This document shows, one piece after another, positions 4,954 to 12,604 of a stretch of 12,671 nucleotides of DNA; position 1 is the first letter of the stretch; every line of letters begins with the position of its first letter. The DNA comes from an uncultured Faecalibacterium sp. (GTDB lineage Bacteria; Bacillota; Clostridia; Oscillospirales; Ruminococcaceae). The notes under the pieces are model-generated. The model saw only the letters and a list, made by a program, of their open reading frames with translations, was not told the origin of the DNA and made no database searches. The DNA is taken from positions 1 to 12,671 of the forward strand of contig CAKTFS010000036.1 in assembly GCA_934561115.1 (NCBI GenBank), written 5' to 3'. A program made the position numbers and the translations under genes.

Positions 4954-7900
4954 ATGTTTGACGCATGGAAAGAGCGCCAGCGGCTGCGCTTGGAAAACAG
5001 ACCGGAAAGAACGGTGTTCCACAATATTTTTGCTACCATGATGCTGGTGCTGGTGGTGGAACTGCTGATGGCGACCGTCAGCATCCTTGCCGTCAACGTG
5101 ACCGGAAAGCTGGACGAAAACGCCAAGGACCTGCTTACCATGCGGGTGCGCAACCGCGCCAGCTATGTGCAGGAGATCTTGCGGAACGCGGAGGATCTTG
5201 GGCAGCTGAGCGAGCAGATCAACACCACCACCCAGCAGATGCTGCAAAGCGGCGCGATCTCGCTGGATACGCTGGATAACAGCAGCGAGCAGAGCAATGC
5301 ACTGCTGGTTGCCCTTGCCCCGCAGCTTTTGGATACCCTGCGGGCAAAGCAGGTGACCGGCATCTTCCTTATACTGAACACCCATGATCTGGATACCTGC
5401 GAGGTGGGCAAAAAAATGCCCGGCATCTACCTGCGGGATCAGGACCCGGACGCCCGCCCCTCGGAGCGCAACAGCGACCTTTTGCTGGAACGCGCCAGCG
5501 CCACGGTGGTAAAAGAGCTGGGCATCGGCACAGATAAGGGCTGGCAGCCCGCCTTCCCCTATCAGGGCAATACAAAGGGCGGCATCCTGCGCACGGTGTT
5601 TCAGACCGCGTATAAGAGTGGCGCCAGCCTTTCAGTGGAAAGTTATGGCCGCTGGACCACCACCTCCTACTGTCTGGCAGGGGACGACCGGAACGCCATT
5701 GCCTACTCGATGCCGCTGATCCTGCCGGACGGCACGGTATACGGCGTGGTGGGCGTGGAGCTGCTTACCGAGTATCTGCAGACCAAGCTGCCTTTCACCG
5801 AGCTGGACGAGGACAAGGCAGGCACCTATTTTATCGTGACCACCACCGATGATGCGCAGACGGAAAGCGTGCTCGACCTGCGCAAAACCGTGACCTCCGG
5901 CGAGGATCTGGTAACGGCAGATGCACCGCTGGGCGTTCTGAACTGCCGCAGCGATGGGGACGGCGGCAACTGGGCGGAGCTGAACGATAAACGCTATTAT
6001 ATGGTGCTGGAGCCGCTGCAGGTGTATAACCGCAACGCGCCCTTTGCTGCTGAGAAGTGGTATCTGGCGGGTGCCATGGAGCAGGCGGTGCTGCTGGCTT
6101 TTTCCGACCGGGTGCGCGAGGTGCTGCTGGCTACCTTACTGGTCACGCTGGTGCTGAGCGTTTTGGGCAGCCTGCTGATCTCGGCACGGCTGGCCAGCCC
6201 CATCAACCATTTGTACCGCGAAGTGATAGATGCGCAGGAGAAAAAGACCTTCCCGCAGCTGTCCCGCACGGCCATCCGGGAGGTGGACCGCTTTGCCGAG
6301 ACCATTACCGAGCTGAACAAGGAGCTGGTGACCAACTCCACCAAGTTTTTGCGCATCATGGATATGGCCAGTGTGGAGATCGGCGGGTACGAGCTGCGTA
6401 CCGACACCGGCAGTGTGTTCGTGACCGATAATTTCTTCTCCTTGCTGGGCATGCCCGATGTTCAGGGCGAACAGCTGAGCGTGCGCCGGTTCGAGGAGGT
6501 GCTCAAGGGCATCCGGGAAAATAATACCCGCGCCCACACCGCCGAGGGGGACGAGCTGCTGACCATTCAGCAGCCGGACAGGGTGCGGTACATCATGCTG
6601 CGCAGCACCATCGAGGGACACGCCAAGATCGGCCTTGCCGAGGACGTGACCGCCAATGTGCTGGAACGGAAGCGCATCGAGCACGAGCGAGATTACGATA
6701 TCCTGACCGGGCTGTACAACCGGCAGGCCTTCAACCGGGTGTGCACGGAGCTGTTTGCCGCGCCGGAGCGCATGGGCGTGGCGGCGCTGCTGATGATGGA
6801 TCTTGATAACCTCAAGCACATCAACGATACCTACGGCCACGACTGGGGCGACCAGTACATCCGCCGCACCGGCCAGTGCCTGCGGGAGAATACCCCCGCA
6901 GGGACGGTCTGCGCCCGCCTTTCCGGCGACGAGTTCCTTGTGCTCTTCCACGGCTACCGCAGCCGGGACGAGGTGCGGAAGAAGATCGACTACCTGAGCA
7001 AGGCCATGCAGATGAACGTGGCACTGCTGCCCAGCGGCAACGCTTTGCACATCAGCCTTTCCGGCGGCATTGCATGGTACCCGGACGATGGACAGGACTG
7101 GGAGACCTTAAAAAAATACGCCGACTTTGCCATGTATCAGGTCAAGCATTCGGACAAGGGCCGGGTGGAGGAGTTCGACATCGGGGTGTACAACCGCGAA
7201 GCCTACGCCGAGCGCACCCGCCGGGAGTTCCGGCAGCTGCTCAGCAATGCGCAGGTGTTCTACTGCTTCCAGCCCATCTTCTCGGCGCGCAGCGGCAAGG
7301 TGGTCGCCTACGAGGCGCTGATGCGCTCCGACCTGCCCACCCTGCGCTCCCCGGCCACCATCATGAAGCTGGCGCGGGAGCAGGGTGCCCTGTACGAGAT
7401 CGAGCGCATCACCTTTACCAAGGCGCTGGAGACCTTCGACAGCCTGTGTCAGGCGGGCAGCGTGTCCGGGGAGGCCATGCTCTTTGTCAACTCCATTGCC
7501 AGCGCCTGCCTGTCGCATGTGGACGGCAAATATATAGACAGCCGTTGGCACGAGCTGTGCCGCCGCATGGTCGTCGAGATCACCGAGGAAGAGGCTATCG
7601 ACTACGAAGCACTGGAGAGAAAGCGCAATGCACCGGGCTTTTCCGGGATGTTTGCACTGGACGATTACGGCAGCGGCTATTCCAACGAGAATACGCTGCT
7701 GCAGCTTGCGCCCCGGTTCATCAAGGTGGATATCGCCATCATCCGGGATATTGATTCCTCGCCGGACAAGCAGCAGATCCTGCAAAATGTGGTGGCCTAC
7801 GCCCACCCCCGCAGCATGAAGATCGTTGCCGAGGGCGTGGAGACCGCCGCCGAGCTGCGCACGGTCATCGAGCTGGGCGCAGACCTTTTGCAGGGCTATT

Positions 7901-7989
7901 TTCTGGCACGTCCGGCCATTGTGCCGGGGGCGATCGCGCCGGAAGCAGCTGCCATCATCGGGGAATTACAGCGCCGGAAAAAAGACTGA
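4954..7989 (+). CDS. Membrane dCache-PAS-GGDEF-EAL cyclic-di-GMP enzyme, 1011 aa
   Basis: Signal-transducing enzyme for cyclic-di-GMP. Order: membrane helix about 23-47; extracellular region about 48-388, dCache-like, with GTVYGVVGVELLTEYL near its end; membrane helix about 390-413; HAMP-like linker to about 458; PAS-like domain about 460-580; GGDEF about 582-745; EAL about 760-1005. In the cyclase domain DILTGLYNR (582-590), MMDLDNLKHIND and SGDEF (657-661) are present; the first Gly of GGDEF is Ser, and the product-inhibition RxxD site is absent (PAGT in its place). In the phosphodiesterase domain EAL (787-789), VNS, EIT (Glu875), DDYGSGYS (Asp903-904), Lys924, AEGVE (960-963) and QGY (Gln980) are all kept, so phosphodiesterase activity is likely and cyclase activity possible. 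Translation starts at 4954 behind AAGGAGG (about 4939-4945). It is probably cotranscribed with the upstream lipoprotein, which may dock on the extracellular domain. Cyclic-di-GMP targets are not visible here. Confidence 0.95.
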   Translation: MFDAWKERQRLRLENRPERTVFHNIFATMMLVLVVELLMATVSILAVNVTGKLDENAKDLLTMRVRNRASYVQEILRNAEDLGQLSEQINTTTQQMLQSGAISLDTLDNSSEQSNALLVALAPQLLDTLRAKQVTGIFLILNTHDLDTCEVGKKMPGIYLRDQDPDARPSERNSDLLLERASATVVKELGIGTDKGWQPAFPYQGNTKGGILRTVFQTAYKSGASLSVESYGRWTTTSYCLAGDDRNAIAYSMPLILPDGTVYGVVGVELLTEYLQTKLPFTELDEDKAGTYFIVTTTDDAQTESVLDLRKTVTSGEDLVTADAPLGVLNCRSDGDGGNWAELNDKRYYMVLEPLQVYNRNAPFAAEKWYLAGAMEQAVLLAFSDRVREVLLATLLVTLVLSVLGSLLISARLASPINHLYREVIDAQEKKTFPQLSRTAIREVDRFAETITELNKELVTNSTKFLRIMDMASVEIGGYELRTDTGSVFVTDNFFSLLGMPDVQGEQLSVRRFEEVLKGIRENNTRAHTAEGDELLTIQQPDRVRYIMLRSTIEGHAKIGLAEDVTANVLERKRIEHERDYDILTGLYNRQAFNRVCTELFAAPERMGVAALLMMDLDNLKHINDTYGHDWGDQYIRRTGQCLRENTPAGTVCARLSGDEFLVLFHGYRSRDEVRKKIDYLSKAMQMNVALLPSGNALHISLSGGIAWYPDDGQDWETLKKYADFAMYQVKHSDKGRVEEFDIGVYNREAYAERTRREFRQLLSNAQVFYCFQPIFSARSGKVVAYEALMRSDLPTLRSPATIMKLAREQGALYEIERITFTKALETFDSLCQAGSVSGEAMLFVNSIASACLSHVDGKYIDSRWHELCRRMVVEITEEEAIDYEALERKRNAPGFSGMFALDDYGSGYSNENTLLQLAPRFIKVDIAIIRDIDSSPDKQQILQNVVAYAHPRSMKIVAEGVETAAELRTVIELGADLLQGYFLARPAIVPGAIAPEAAAIIGELQRRKKD

Positions 7990-7997
7990 AATACAAG

Positions 7998-8031
7998 CCC
8001 TCCCGGGCGCTGCGGCGCTGGGAGGGTTTTT
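7998..8031 (+). terminator. Intrinsic terminator after the GGDEF-EAL gene
   Basis: CCCTCCC (7998-8004) pairs with GGGAGGG (8020-8026), with an inner GCGC/GCGC, and five T follow (8027-8031). It lies between the GGDEF-EAL stop and the ribosome site of the next gene, only 20 bases before that start. It therefore ends the sensory unit or works as a leaky attenuator for the next genes. Confidence 0.85.
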
Positions 8032-8050
8032 GCAACGGAGGTAGACAGAT

Positions 8051-8989
8051 ATGGTACAGGTGGACCTGATCACCGGTTTTTTGGGCGCAGGCAAGACCAC
8101 CTTCCTGCGCCGGTATGTGCGGTACCTTGTGCAGCAGGGGCATAAGGTGTGCATTCTGGAAAACGATTTCGGCGCAGTAAATGTGGACGCCATGCTGGTG
8201 CAGGAGGTGCTGGGCCCCGGCTGCGATGTGGAGACCATCAGCGGCGGCTGCGACTGCGACACCCACCAGCGCCGGATGCGCACCAAACTTATCGCCATGG
8301 CCATGCGCGGCTTTGACCGGGTGGTGGTGGAGCCCAGCGGCATCTTTGATGTGGACGAGTTTTTCGATATCCTGCGGGACGACCCGCTGGACCGGTGGTA
8401 TCAGCTGGGCAGCGTCATCGCCATTGTGGACGCCCTGCTGCCGGAGACGCTTTCGCCGCAGGCAGAGTATCTGCTGGCTTCCGAGACCATGAACGCAGGC
8501 TGTGTGCTGCTGAGCCGCGCCCAGCTGGCAGCGCCCGCCCAGTGCGCCGCCGCTGCCGCCCACCTGGAGCGCGCACTGGAAGCCGCAAAAGCTTCCCGCC
8601 GCTTTGCGCCCGGGGAGATCCTTGCCAAGGACTGGGATGCTCTGACCGATGCCGACCTTGCTGCCCTTGCCGTCTGCGGCTACCGGCAGGCCAGCTGCGA
8701 AAAGCTGCATTTTGACCAGCACGCGGCTTTCAGCTCCCTTTGCTTTCTGGAGCTGCACCTCACCCCGGAGCAGCTGCAGGCTGCCGCACAGCGGCTGTTC
8801 AACGTACCGGAATGCGGGCGGGTACTGCGGGTCAAGGGCTTTGCGCCTGCCCCGGCGGGCGGCTGGCTGGAGCTGAACGCCACCGCCGCCGGCTGCACCC
8901 TTGCCCCCATCCCGCAGGGGCAGGAGGTAGTCATCGTCATCGGTGAGGCACTGGATAAAGCCGCCATTGAAGCAAACCTGAAAGGGTGA
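8051..8989 (+). CDS. CobW/COG0523-family P-loop protein with atypical motifs, 312 aa
   Basis: Member of the G3E GTPase family that includes CobW, zinc chaperones of the COG0523 group, UreG and HypB. These cytoplasmic proteins use GTP to deliver metals or help metalloenzyme assembly. Seen: Walker A GFLGAGKTT (9-17), ENDFGAVNVD (37-46), VVVEPSGI (91-98), and a small C-terminal domain from about residue 215. Two hallmarks are changed. The metal motif normally CxCC is CDCD (67-70), with Asp in place of the last Cys, and the guanine-specificity motif NKxD reads SRAQ (155-158). Metal preference or nucleotide use may thus differ from classical members. The start at 8051 follows CGGAGG. No promoter is visible between the terminator at 7998-8031 and the start, so expression may come from readthrough or an internal promoter. 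The oxidoreductase gene downstream is 54 bases away and may be a client or only an operon partner. No Zur-type site was recognised. Confidence 0.85.
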   Translation: MVQVDLITGFLGAGKTTFLRRYVRYLVQQGHKVCILENDFGAVNVDAMLVQEVLGPGCDVETISGGCDCDTHQRRMRTKLIAMAMRGFDRVVVEPSGIFDVDEFFDILRDDPLDRWYQLGSVIAIVDALLPETLSPQAEYLLASETMNAGCVLLSRAQLAAPAQCAAAAAHLERALEAAKASRRFAPGEILAKDWDALTDADLAALAVCGYRQASCEKLHFDQHAAFSSLCFLELHLTPEQLQAAAQRLFNVPECGRVLRVKGFAPAPAGGWLELNATAAGCTLAPIPQGQEVVIVIGEALDKAAIEANLKG

Positions 8990-9043
8990 AAGGCAGTTTT
9001 CCCCCATAACAAAACACATTGTGGAAAAACAGGAGGGACCATC

Positions 9044-10168
9044 ATGCAGGAAGTACGCGCAGCCGTTATTGGCACCGGCGTCATGGGGCGCAAGTATGCC
9101 CAGATGATCGCAGAAGGAAAGGCGGGCGCATTGCGCCTGACCGCCGTGGTCTGCCGCAGCGCCGGGGCGCAGCAGTGGGCAAAAGACACCCTGCCGGATA
9201 CGGTGCGGGTGTGCCCCAGCGCCGAGGCGCTGTACGCCCACGCGGAGGAGTTTGACGCCGTGCTGGTGGTCACCCCGCACAAGACCCACCCGGCGCTGGT
9301 GATGCAGGCCTTTGCCCACGGCAAGCACGTCTTATGCGACAAGCCCAGTGCAAACGCGCTGGCACCGGCGCTGGAAATGAACCGCGCTGCCGAAAAAAGC
9401 GGCCTTGTTTTTGCCATGATGTTCCATCAGCGCCGATACAAAAAGTATATAAAGCTTAAAAATTTACTGGATGATGGGGCATTGGGCGAGATCAAGCGGG
9501 TGCAGCTGGAAAACAGCCGCTACTTCCGCACATGGATGTACCACCGCTCCGGCAGCTGGCGTTCCAGCTGGGCAGGGGAGGGCGGCGGCGCGCTGCTCAA
9601 TCAGGGCCAGCACATTCTGGACATCTGGCAGTGGCTGTTCGGGATGCCAAACAGTATTTATGCTGTGATACCATACGGTAAGTATAACGATTTCATGGTG
9701 GACGATGAAGCCACCCTGCTGATGGAGTACCCGCAGCAGCGCACGGCTACCTTTATCCTTTCCACCGGCGAGGGCAGCTACACCGAGCGGTTGGAGATCG
9801 TGGGTACAAAGGGCACCGCCCTGCTGGAAGAGGATACCCTCACCCTGCACACCTACGCGCCGGACACCGAGACCTACCGCCGTACCGCCGACTGTACTGA
9901 GCGCCAGCAGCTTACCGAGACCACTACCACCGAGCAGTTTGCGCCGCAGGCCGAGCCATACCCGGAGATGCTGGCAAACTTTGCGGATGCCATTTTGCGC
10001 GGCACACCCCTGACCGCCCCCGGCGTGGAGGGCGTGCGGGCACTGGAACTGACCGACGCGGCCTACCTGTCCGCATGGCTGGGAGAGAAGATCACCCTGC
10101 CGCTGGACGCAGACCGCTTTGAACAGGAGCTGCAAAAGCATATTCAGGAGGAACAGGCAAATGGCTAA
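9044..10168 (+). CDS. Gfo/Idh/MocA-family NAD(P)-dependent oxidoreductase, 374 aa
   Basis: Cytoplasmic dehydrogenase family acting on sugars, inositols and related alcohols with NAD(P). The N-terminal Rossmann fold has GTGVMG (10-15). The family EKP motif is present as DKP with the catalytic Lys100. The second conserved catalytic element is QGQHILDIW, with His190 and Asp193. The C-terminal alpha/beta domain carries the usual VDDEATLLMEYP and ERLEIVGTKGTALLEEDTL stretches. All catalytic positions look intact and the length is normal. The start at 9044 follows AGGAGGG (9031-9037). Its last codons overlap the start of the next oxidoreductase gene by eight bases, a sign of coupled translation. 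The true substrate cannot be told from sequence. Regulation: no promoter was recognised in the 54 bases upstream, so it probably shares a transcript with the CobW-type gene. Confidence 0.92.
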   Translation: MQEVRAAVIGTGVMGRKYAQMIAEGKAGALRLTAVVCRSAGAQQWAKDTLPDTVRVCPSAEALYAHAEEFDAVLVVTPHKTHPALVMQAFAHGKHVLCDKPSANALAPALEMNRAAEKSGLVFAMMFHQRRYKKYIKLKNLLDDGALGEIKRVQLENSRYFRTWMYHRSGSWRSSWAGEGGGALLNQGQHILDIWQWLFGMPNSIYAVIPYGKYNDFMVDDEATLLMEYPQQRTATFILSTGEGSYTERLEIVGTKGTALLEEDTLTLHTYAPDTETYRRTADCTERQQLTETTTTEQFAPQAEPYPEMLANFADAILRGTPLTAPGVEGVRALELTDAAYLSAWLGEKITLPLDADRFEQELQKHIQEEQANG

Positions 10169-11186
10169 GCTGCGGTTTATAGTAGTAGGTTCCGGTTGGC
10201 GGTCGCTGTTTTACTGGCGCATCGCGCAGGCGCTGCCGGAGCGGTTTGAGCTGTGCGCCATGCTTTGCCGCACCGAGGAAAAGGCCGAAAAAATGCACCG
10301 GGAATACGGCGTGCCGGTAAGCACCTCGGTGGAGCAGTGTGTTGCCCTGCACCCGGACCTTGTGGTGGTGGCGGTGAACAAAGCGTCCATCGCCGCCGTC
10401 AGCACCGAATGGCTCGCCCGGGGCTTTGCCGTGCTGTGTGAGACCCCGGCGGCGCTGGACGGGGACGCGCTTTGCGCCCTCTGGCAGCTGCACCGGCAGG
10501 GCGCAAAGCTGCAGGTGGCGGAGCAGTACTGGCTGTACCCCACGCTGGCAAAACGGCTGGCGGCGGTGCACAGCGGCGCACTGGGCACGCCGCAGTTTGC
10601 CCGGCTGTCGGTGGCGCACGGCTACCACGCGGTCAGTCTGGCGCGGCAGTTCCTGAACGCCGGGCAGCAGCCGGTGCGGGTGACCGGCCGCAGCTGGACA
10701 GAAAAGATCATCGAAACAGATTCCCGCTGGGGCGCGGTGCATAACGGCGCTCTGGTGGAAAAGACCTTGCAGCAGCACACGCTGGAATTTGCAGGCGGCG
10801 GCACGGCGTTTCTGGATTTTAACGGCGTGCAGTACCACTCCTATCTGCGCAGCACCCACACCAGTGTGCAGGGGGAGCGGGGAGAGCTGTTCGACGATAC
10901 CTTACGCTGTCTAGATGCCGCCGGAGAGCCGGTGTGCCGTCTGCTGACCCCGCTGCCCGACCCGCTGGCAGCTGCCGCCGCACAGGCAGGGCTTAACGAG
11001 GACGAGACCGCCATCGCCTGTTTTCTGGACAGGATGCAGGGCTATCTTGCCGGCGGGGCAGAGGTGTATCCGCTGGCAGACGCCTTGCAGGACGCCTACC
11101 TTGCTCTGCTGATGGAGCGCGCCCTTGCCGCCCCCGGCCAGCCGGTGGAAAGTACCCCGCAGCCATGGAATACAGAAGAAAGATAA
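10161..11186 (+). CDS. Divergent Gfo/Idh/MocA-family protein lacking the EKP lysine, 341 aa
   Basis: Second member of the same family, with clear Rossmann start AKLRFIVVGSGWRS, where the glycine-rich motif is reduced compared with GxGxxG. The motif that should be EKP reads ETP (94-96), so the catalytic Lys is replaced by Thr95. A histidine is still present in the C-terminal active-site region (HGYHAV, His153/His156). Loss of the lysine suggests weakened or different catalysis, or a regulatory or partner role for the intact enzyme next to it. The start at 10161 lies inside the previous gene's last codons, with AGGAGG (10146-10151) inside that gene, so translation is probably coupled and the two proteins may be made in similar amounts and could form a hetero-oligomer. 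Family members form dimers or tetramers, which makes this reasonable but unproven. It ends right at the bidirectional terminator 11186-11227. Confidence 0.85.
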   Translation: MAKLRFIVVGSGWRSLFYWRIAQALPERFELCAMLCRTEEKAEKMHREYGVPVSTSVEQCVALHPDLVVVAVNKASIAAVSTEWLARGFAVLCETPAALDGDALCALWQLHRQGAKLQVAEQYWLYPTLAKRLAAVHSGALGTPQFARLSVAHGYHAVSLARQFLNAGQQPVRVTGRSWTEKIIETDSRWGAVHNGALVEKTLQQHTLEFAGGGTAFLDFNGVQYHSYLRSTHTSVQGERGELFDDTLRCLDAAGEPVCRLLTPLPDPLAAAAAQAGLNEDETAIACFLDRMQGYLAGGAEVYPLADALQDAYLALLMERALAAPGQPVESTPQPWNTEER

Positions 11187-11227
11187 AAAAGGCTCAGAAG
11201 TACCTGTTGGCGCTTCTGAGCCTTTTT
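11186..11227. terminator. Bidirectional terminator between convergent genes
   Basis: A 15-pair stem (11186-11200 with 11213-11227; core GGCTCAGAAG / CTTCTGAGCC) with a 12-base loop and A/T runs on both sides. It serves the oxidoreductase gene on the plus strand (tail TTTTTATAATAATT) and the threonine aldolase gene on the minus strand (tail TTTTTTATCT). Confidence 0.93.
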
Positions 11228-11239
11228 ATAATAATTGGA

Positions 11240-12262
11240 TCACATCAGGGCAATCAGCGCTTCCACCTCGTCCATGCGGGTGGCCCAGCTGGTGGCGATG
11301 CGCACCACGGTGTGGGTGTCGTCGAACTTTTCCCAGAAGCCGAACTTTGCCTTGCCTTCCAGCGCAGCCAGCTGGGCGTTTTCCAGCACAAGGAAGATCT
11401 GGTTGGTGGGGGAGTCCATAAAGAAGCGGTAGCCCTTTTCGGCAAAACCCTTTTTCAGGCGGTTGGCCGTGACAATGGCGTTTTTGCTGATGGAGAAATA
11501 CAGGTCATCGGTGAACAGTACGTCAAACTGGATGCCCAGCAGCCGCCCCTTTGCCAGCAGTGCGCCCTGCTGCTTGACCATGGTCATAAAGTGTGCCGGT
11601 GCGCCGTGGGGGAACACCACAGCCTCGCCGCACAGCGCACCCACCTTGGTGCCGCCGATGTAGAACACATCGGTCAGCCGGGCAAGGTCGGCCAGCGTTA
11701 CGTCCGTGCCCTCGGCAGCCAGACCGTAGCCCAGCCGTGCACCGTCTAAGAACAGCGGCATCTTGTACTCCTGACACACAGCGTGCAGGGCTTCCAGCTC
11801 TGCCTTGGTGTACAGGGTGCCGTACTCGGTGGGGTGGGAGATGTACACCATGCCGGGGAACACCATGTGGTCGTGGTTGTCGTCGGCGTAGAAGGTAGCC
11901 ACCAACGCCCGCAGCTCGGCGGCGTCCAGCTTGCCGTTGTGCTGCGGCAGGGTGATGACCTTGTGGCCAGTGTACTCGATGGCACCGGCCTCGTGTCCGG
12001 CTACATGGCCGGTGGCAGCAGCCACCACGCCCTGCCACCGCTGCAGCATGGACGCGATGACGATGGCATTGCTCTGGGTACCGCCGGAGATGAACTGCAC
12101 ATCGGCCTCCGGGCAGGCGCAGGCGGCGCGTATCTTTTCCCGGGCGCTGGCACAGTAGGGGTCGGTGCCGTAGCCGGAGACCTTTTCAAAGTTGGTCTCG
12201 GTCAGCTTTTGCAGAATGGCGGGGTGTGCACCCTCGCAGTAGTCGTTTTCAAAATACAGCAT
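11240..12262 (-). CDS. ltaE: Low-specificity L-threonine aldolase, PLP-dependent, 340 aa
   Basis: Fold type I PLP enzyme of the threonine aldolase/beta-eliminating lyase family. It is expected to cleave L-threonine or L-allo-threonine to glycine and acetaldehyde in the cytoplasm. Seen: N-terminal FENDYCEGAHP, TDPYCASAREKI, the stretch SGGTQSN (59-65), HVAGHEAGA (86-94) at the cofactor-stacking site, LDGAR (172-176) with Asp173 for the PLP ring nitrogen, and GGTKVGA with Lys206 as the predicted Schiff-base lysine. Length is normal and no motif is missing. The start at 12262 follows AGAGGAGC (12271-12278) at normal spacing. It has its own promoter (12307-12335), is read against the upstream cluster, and shares a terminator with it, so it is a single-gene unit. 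Related aromatic or serine-type beta-eliminating lyases share the fold, so substrate range is inferred. Confidence 0.92.
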   Translation of the reverse strand: MLYFENDYCEGAHPAILQKLTETNFEKVSGYGTDPYCASAREKIRAACACPEADVQFISGGTQSNAIVIASMLQRWQGVVAAATGHVAGHEAGAIEYTGHKVITLPQHNGKLDAAELRALVATFYADDNHDHMVFPGMVYISHPTEYGTLYTKAELEALHAVCQEYKMPLFLDGARLGYGLAAEGTDVTLADLARLTDVFYIGGTKVGALCGEAVVFPHGAPAHFMTMVKQQGALLAKGRLLGIQFDVLFTDDLYFSISKNAIVTANRLKKGFAEKGYRFFMDSPTNQIFLVLENAQLAALEGKAKFGFWEKFDDTHTVVRIATSWATRMDEVEALIALM

Positions 12263-12306
12263 GGCAAAACGCTCCTCTATATATTTTATAAGAAAACAAT
12301 ACCTCC

Positions 12307-12335
12307 ATTCTACATCGCCATGAAAAATCTGTCAA
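12307..12335 (-). promoter_or_regulatory. Promoter of the threonine aldolase gene
   Basis: On the minus strand a perfect TTGACA (12335-12330) and TAGAAT (12312-12307) are 17 bases apart. Start near 12300 gives a leader of about 38 bases, AT-rich, with no attenuator or riboswitch fold visible. Confidence 0.8.
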
Positions 12336-12532
12336 ACCAAAAACGGTGCACAGTGGGCGCAATGCGCCGCAATGCGTCTGCAAATGCCGGAATGCGGCCG
12401 GAAAAGCTGCCCAAAACGCTTGCAGAACAACAGCGCAGCCGCCATGCTGCCCCCGAAACCACAGACTACGGCATGCTTTTTTACGAAAGTATGATCTTTT
12501 CCAAAAAGATGAAAAGTTTTTCAAAAAAATGC
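12336..12532. other. Intergenic stretch with no recognised gene
   Basis: Between the divergent promoters of the threonine aldolase gene and tRNA-Leu. The left half is GC-rich with several scattered AATGC words; the right half is rich in A and T runs. Reading frames here lack ribosome sites and family features. An AT-rich tract just upstream of the tRNA promoter (12485-12530) could act as an UP-like element. Confidence 0.5.
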
Positions 12533-12560
12533 TTGACAATTTTGCTGCATCTGGTATAAT
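12533..12560 (+). promoter_or_regulatory. Promoter of tRNA-Leu
   Basis: Perfect TTGACA (12533-12538) and perfect TATAAT (12555-12560), 16 bases apart, with TG just before the -10. It is the closest to consensus in the window, as expected for stable RNA, and lies 44 bases before the tRNA. Confidence 0.92.
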
Positions 12561-12604
12561 AACTATCGTTCCCGGCGCCACGGCGCAGGAACAGAACAGA
12601 ATAT

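Noticed and set aside
6136..7050. 304-codon minus-strand open frame inside the GGDEF-EAL gene
   Set aside because: It is a shadow of the strongly supported GGDEF-EAL protein, without a ribosome site or recognisable domains.
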